DNA of 64,000 nucleotides, taken from contig CM060334.1 of the NCBI GenBank assembly GCA_030674155.1, positions 44,338,872 through 44,402,871 on the forward strand, in the 5' to 3' direction. The stretch comes from Stramonita haemastoma (Eukaryota; Mollusca; Gastropoda; Neogastropoda; Muricidae). The notes beneath the pieces are model-generated. The model saw only the letters and a list, made by a program, of their open reading frames with translations. It searched no databases and was not told the DNA's origin. Made by a program: the position numbers and the translations under genes. Positions 57,901 through 64,000 of the stretch are shown here, one piece after another. The stretch's first letter is position 1. The number at the start of each line of letters is the position of its first letter.

Positions 57901-58507
57901 CAGTTCTGTCTTCTTTGTCATCTTTTTCTTTATTTTTATTTTCATTTTTAGTGTCTTCCTACTCAGATGGACACATAACCCCACATTGCTTCATTTTTTC
58001 TACAGCTTTTTCAAGACTGTCATAGCCTTTGTGTGCTGCTCCCTGGCAACCTTAACCAGATCCACAGGCCTCATTTCAAGTAGTGAAAATTCCCACTGTT
58101 CTCCCTTTCGTCACAGCATGGAACTTTGTGTCACATCTTTTTTTTGCGTGAAATTTCAGACATTATCACCACAATCACCAGATCTCTGTGTTCACATTGA
58201 ATATTTTTAATGCTTATCTATCTTCATCATAACCTGTGTATGTGTGTGTGTGTGGGGGGGGGGGGGGGGGGGGGTGCAAATGACCAAACTGAATTCCATC
58301 CTCATAACGAATTGGGATTCTTTGACATTCACAACATACCTGCCCCATACTCTTTTCTTTCATTATCCCCAAACCCCCCAAAAAAGAAGAAATATGAACT
58401 TTGGACCTCAATCAGAGATGAAAAGCTTATAACAGTAACACAGGACAGGGGCGGGAGGAGATGGAGGGGGGGCAGAAGGGGGGATGCTATGAGGGGGGAG
58501 GAGGGTA
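57901..58507. other. Unit-conserved spacer with poly-G, unit C
   Basis: Matches B 36,011-36,638. G run 58,253-58,274. No gene. Confidence 0.6.
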
Positions 58508-58653
58508 CATATCATCGCTGTTTTTGTTCAATTGAAAAACGTGACAGCCCTACACAGGTCATATCATCAGCTGTTCATTTAAAAAACGGGACAGCCCTAC
58601 ACAGGTCATATCATCAGCTGCTCAATTGAAAAACGCAACAGTCCTACACAGGT
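58508..58653. repeat. 47-bp tandem motif, 3 copies
   Basis: Three copies of CATATCATCAGCTG...CCTACACAGGT with single-base variants (ACGTGACAG, ACGGGACAG, ACGCAACAG). Confidence 0.9.
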
Positions 58654-59314
58654 TTATGGTCAACTGGATTTTGTCAGCTGTTATTTTTCCTGTCAAGCCT
58701 GGAGGTCGAACTTTGCCACGTAGATTGACCTAACAGAGCACCAGCCACCTTTCCCTCCCCTTTCACCTTAATCCAGACAAACCTGGCTCCTCTCTATTCC
58801 CCCTCCCCGCATTGCTCCCTCCCCCTCCCTCCCTACTCCATTTGCAGTTGATATCTGTATGCAATGTTTCACCAATTTTTCATTCTACATTTTTTCAAAC
58901 ACATGGACGTTCAAACTATACTCCTCCTCTCCCCCCCTCTGCCCATAATTATGTGCAAACTACCTCTCACCAAGTTAGTCAATACGTCCCTGTGCACATT
59001 TCTACGTGAGTTAATGTGATATAGCTGTTAGCTAGATTTCTCCCTCCCCCCCCCCCCCCCCCCCCCAGTTCAACTTTGCTAACTATCAAATTATTTTTGT
59101 TGTAGCATGGGTGTAAAAGCTTAGGAGATGATGTGTCAATAGCAAGCAAGTATGCGCATACAGAACATTAGTGCACAATACATGGCCACAGATACAAGAG
59201 TTTAACAAACAACTTAAGTATGTGTGCATGTATATATCCCCCCCCCCCCCCATACAACACACACTGACACACACACATATACATACATACAAACACACTC
59301 GCATGTGTGTGTGT

Positions 59315-59392
<78 letters not shown>

Positions 59393-59461
59393 TTAGGTCA
59401 ATGCCAGTTTTTACAACTGCTCAGATGGGCTTTTGCTTACAGACATCAGCATTGTTACACA
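58654..59461. other. Receptor 5' flank and (CA)n, unit C
   Basis: Unit-conserved pyrimidine-rich sequence, C run 59,046-59,067, a block matching A 6,060-6,300, then CA run 59,313-59,392 and the splice acceptor 59,441-59,442. It retains sequence missing from B between about 37,075 and 37,090. Confidence 0.75.
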
Positions 59462-61507
59462 ATGGCCACGTCATGCTGCAGCCCCCTACCCATCCCATGC
59501 TCCCAGTGCGATGACATCTTCCAAACCAACGTGACGTCATGCTGCCCAGAGGACAACATCATGGACCTCATAGACCAAGGACTGACAATAGCTGCCAGTA
59601 AGAGGAACACGTCTGAGGACCTCATCAGCTCCAAAACGCTCAGGAGGATTGACATTTTCATCTCTTGCGTGACGACCCCCTTGACCTTCATTGTGGGGGC
59701 ACCTTCCAACATGTTCTGCTGCCTGGTCTTCTGCAGACAGGGGCTGAAGGAAAGGGTCAACGTCTGCCTCTTCAGCCTGGCGCTGGTGGAACTGTGGTGC
59801 AACATCATCTGGTTCATCATCGGCTCCAGCTGCCTGCTCTCCTGGCTGCCATTCATTCCGCCCTTCTATATCGACTGGTGGAAGTGGCATGTGCTCAAGT
59901 ACATTCGAGGAGCTCACCGCGGCTTGCTGAGTGCCTCTGGAGTGCTCACTATGGTGATCACAGTTGAGCGCTGTATCTGTGTGGTTTTTCCCATCAAAGC
60001 CAGCAAACTCATCTCCACGCGGACCATGACCATCCTCATCATCCTCATCGTGGTCACACTGCAACTCTTGTGTCTTGTCTATCCTGTCAAATTTGACTTG
60101 ATGGTCGTTTATAACAACGTCACAGGAAAAAGACAAATCAAAAGATATTTTTACACCATTCTATCATCAAAACAAGAAGGTAATAATCTTTTTGCAGAAC
60201 TACATCATTCAAGGCTTCATCACCGTTATGACATTTGTTGGCATCACCATCGCCACCATTATCACTTCCGTCAAACTGCGAAAACACATGCAAGGAAAAC
60301 AGAAGAAACAGATTGGTATTTCCTCCAGCAGATCTCAGGTGCGGCTGATAAAGATGCTGGTGGTGTTGGCAATTTTCTACAGCGTTACTGGTTTCCCTGC
60401 TGTCCTTGTGGCGATCCTCCAGACAACCATCCCCGGATTCACAATCGTTGGAAAGTACAAGCACAGTTTCCTAGCAAGTTACCTGACTTACTTGCAGTTT
60501 AACATGCTGTACACCATAGTCAGTTTCTTTGTCTACCTGAATAGGTCTTCACGCTTCCGTTCCGATCTTCTCCACTTTATGCCATCCTGCTGCTCCAAGA
60601 TTATACACATTAGTCACAGCATTGGCTCCACTTCTGCACATGAAACTACTCAAATGTATTCAATCCAGCCTAGCAACATGACCATAGCAAGCAAAAGTAG
60701 CCAAACTGTTGAGGGACGACTAAGATTTTACTCTGGCCAAGCTTCCAGCCCGTCCTTTGCCAGCTCTCTTTCCAAAGGAAAACCCTCCTTGCAAATAAGA
60801 AGGGACAACAAGAGAGAAGAAAAGAGCAGACAGAACTACAAAAAAAAGAAACTTCAAGCATTGCCTCCATCTGTGATTATTTCACCTGCACTGCCTAGGT
60901 CTTTCCCTGCTGCAGGTGCCAGTGAGAAAGAGGGGGTAAATGTGTGAGTGGTGACTACCCCTTTCCTCCAATATCCAAGCTGTTAGACACCCACACGCAT
61001 GAGGACAATCTTTCTTCAAGTACTGACAGGGTAAGTCCAAAGACAGAGAAGGGTCTTAAAAATGATGACAAACCCTGTGGTGCTAAAAGTGAAAGTTCAC
61101 AGAAAGGGGAGCCTTTTAAAAAGGAGGACACAGTGATTGACACCAAAAGTGCTGCACTTCTAAGTAAAGAGGTCACAGTTACGGCTGATGTTAAAGTGGC
61201 CCATGCACAAGAGCCGGCCAAAAGTGATGCACTTCCAAGTAAAGCAGTCACCAGTGATGTTAAAGTGGCCCGTGCACAAGAGCCGGCCAAAAGTGATGCA
61301 CTTCCAAGTAAAGCAGTCACCAGTGATGTTAAAGTGGCCCGTGCAGAAGAGCCGGCCAAAAGTGATGCACTTCCAAGTAAAGCAGTCACCACTGATGTTA
61401 AAGCAGCCCATGCAGAAAAGCAGGTGAGCAGCCACAGCTGCTCAGATTCACATCACTATCAAGAACTTTTACCAGGAGATACAGGGTGGAAATGTACTAT
61501 TCATTAA
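59462..61507 (+). pseudogene. Seven-transmembrane receptor, copy C (two frameshifts)
   Basis: Same architecture as A. One extra T at about 60,150 (after KRQIKRY, before segment 5) shifts the frame. The correct frame is open from 60,192 to about 60,936, where one base is missing in GAGAAAGAGGGGG and the frame ends at 60,947. It then resumes (SGDYPFPPISKLL) to the normal end at 61,507. The protein is the most diverged of the three in membrane segments 6-7 and the proximal tail (TIVGKYKHSFLASYL, LQFNMLYT, FVYLNRSS), while its 5' half is close to B. The two lesions lie in a T run and a G run, places where sequencing errors also occur. Confidence 0.8.
61193..61399 (+). repeat. 69-bp coding minisatellite, 3 copies
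   Basis: Three copies with C-specific variants (AVTSDV, AEEP), then KAAHAEKQ. Confidence 0.9.
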
Positions 61508-61679
61508 CTGAACTAAGAGATATCACTGTAGGGGTCTGCCACTCTTTAAGTAAAACGGGAGATCTGACTCTCTGTGTTTGCAGATCTGTCACAGAAGGAT
61601 TAGGTTCTATTGAATGATTATTGTTGAGTGACAAACTTTGGAGTAATTATTGTGTATACATATATCATATATATAATAG
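61508..61679. other. Receptor 3' flank, unit C
   Basis: Matches A 20,064-20,204 and B 39,486-39,640, with only a very short TA tract. Confidence 0.7.
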
Positions 61680-62246
61680 GTTGTGCATCGGTAACACCTT
61701 CTCCGACACAAAGCCTCAGCATCGAGTCTCCTGAAGACATCACCAAGCATTGGCATCAGCTTGACCTGATCCTCCCCAGACATCTCAGCCTTTCCAGCAT
61801 CAAGAACACTCGCAGCTACCAGAGCGCAAATTGTGACACTGACCATTCTTTGGCGTGCAGCAATGTGAAGCTGCAAAGAGACATTCATCACTAAGTTGCA
61901 TTAAATCCAATGCCTCTGTTGGAGAGAAGGTGAAGTACCACAAGACATGAGGGATGCTAATATCATCTCTCTATACAAAACAAAGGTGACAGAAGCAATT
62001 GCAATAACTATCGCAGTATTTCCCTCCTCAGCATCGTTGGGAAAATCTTTGCATGAGTAGTACTGAGGAGACTCCAGGTACTTGCAGAGCAAGTCTACCC
62101 TGAATCACAGTGTGGTTTCCATGCTAACAGATCCACTATAGACATGATCTTCTCCCTCAAACAACTTCGGGAAAAATGTAGGGAGCAAAGACAGCCACTC
62201 TTCATTGCCTTCATAGACCTTACAAAGGCTTTCAATCTGGTTTAGT
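61680..62246 (+). pseudogene. RTE-like LINE fragment, unit C
   Basis: Counterpart of B 39,806-40,382: NTRSYQSANCDTDHSLACSN (about 61,803-61,862), NNYRSISLLSIV.K, ESQCGFHANRSTIDMIFSL and PLFIAFIDLTKAFNL. Frame broken and internally deleted in the same way as B, so the deletion predates the duplication. Confidence 0.75.
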
Positions 62247-62495
62247 AGAGATGGCATCTTTAACCTTGGCTGTAGTCCTCTGACTCATGCTCTGTACCTC
62301 CATGGTTTTATTGAAGGCGTAACCCATTACCATACCTCCTGGGTGTACAGCAACCCATGGTTTTGTAAGCATAACCCATTATCTTATACCTCCTGGGTGT
62401 ACAGCAACCCATGGTTTTAGTGTAGGCAAAACCCCTTATCCTACCTCCTAGGAGTACAGCAAACCCATAGTTTTATTGAAGGCATAAACTGTTTC
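62247..62495. repeat. 55-bp minisatellite, about 3 copies
   Basis: As B 40,385-40,900 but short. It ends abruptly at a junction with sequence matching A 29,810. Confidence 0.85.
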
Positions 62496-63489
<994 letters not shown>

Positions 63490-64000
63490 TTATTTAAATA
63501 GCTGCATTCCCACTTCGAGATAGTGTCTAAACATAACACTTGTATGCATGTGTTTTTGAAATGTTGTCATCCATTCCAACCAGCACAAAAGGACCTACTC
63601 TTCCGGAACAGGTATTTAAGCTGTGCACAAGATGTTCTTGTCTGTATAAGCACACAGGGGCGTGGTTTTAGGCCTATAGTCTTATCCAAAGGAGTTCTGA
63701 CAATCAGTTCGATTTTTCCATCAAATTGGAGAAAGAAAGGGCAAAGCTGGGAATCAACCCACAACCTCAGGGTTTACTTGTGAGACAGACTTATTAGTCC
63801 TTACTTGACCATCCTTCTTATTTCTTTTCTTGTAATGATGTAGTCTGCCTAGATGTAAGACAATATGAAAAGATACTGGGGAGATGGGGGGGGGGGGGGG
63901 GGCTCTTGGACTACTATAATCTCTGCCTGGTCCCCAGCTAAATGCTATTTTAATTATTTGTTATTTGTTATTTTAAATTTTATTTATTTATTTATTTATT
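63490..64000 (-). repeat. Inverted segment of the unit end
   Basis: Reverse complement of A 32,050 down to about 31,560: third SINE-like family in reverse (63,494-63,815), then CTGCCTGGTCCCCAGCTAAA and ATTT repeats. The switch of orientation is at about 63,490 within TTATTTAAATAG. Confidence 0.8.

Overview
The window is non-coding-rich, repeat-dense eukaryotic DNA, most likely from a marine gastropod mollusc. The grounds are an intronless-looking rhodopsin-class chemoreceptor-like gene, mollusc-type tRNA-derived SINEs with the conserved core after the tRNA head, several LINE clades, and very many (CA)n, (GA)n and (TA)n microsatellites. No bacterial operons, CRISPR arrays, rRNA genes or free-standing tRNA genes were seen. 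The species call is inference.

The main architecture is a tandem segmental duplication of three related units: A about 27-32,243, B about 32,311-53,050, and C from about 53,104 to beyond the right edge. Each unit has, in order: a 5' block with repeated CCAAT motifs; SINEs and microsatellites; a degenerate minus-strand coding-like block; a G-rich block; and a plus-strand seven-transmembrane receptor gene (A 18,021-20,063; B 37,372-39,485; C 59,462-61,507). Only copy A is an open 680-residue frame. B carries one single-base frameshift and C carries two. All three end in a long cytoplasmic tail with 23-residue tandem repeats, 3, 4 and 3 copies respectively. Units A and B continue with MITEs, LINE fragments, two cyclophilin-like exon remnants on the minus strand and a 37-bp minisatellite. 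Unit C has lost about 11-20 kb of this and ends in an inverted segment.

Unit A carries an extra 11 kb nested insertion at 6,386-17,562. A non-LTR retrotransposon sits inside a SINE. A 5.5-kb DNA transposon (7,425-12,926) interrupts its first ORF; it has 31-bp terminal inverted repeats, a 4-bp AAAT target duplication, and an OTU cysteine-protease domain linked to a DDE-type transposase-like domain. An 884-bp non-coding element (14,330-15,213) with a 14-bp target duplication interrupts its second ORF. That element carries two copies of a type-I hammerhead ribozyme on the minus strand, one with an intact core and one decayed, in a Penelope/retrozyme-like pseudo-LTR layout. Removing either insert restores the LINE reading frame at the junction.

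Unit A also has an almost intact RTE-like LINE (20,279-23,430, minus) with a single in-frame stop just before its FADD motif. Six copies of an about 420-bp MITE lie at equivalent or different places in the units, one with an empty site in unit A. The strongest leads are the hammerhead element, the OTU-DDE transposon, and the receptor triplication with its tail-repeat variation and mosaic similarity.
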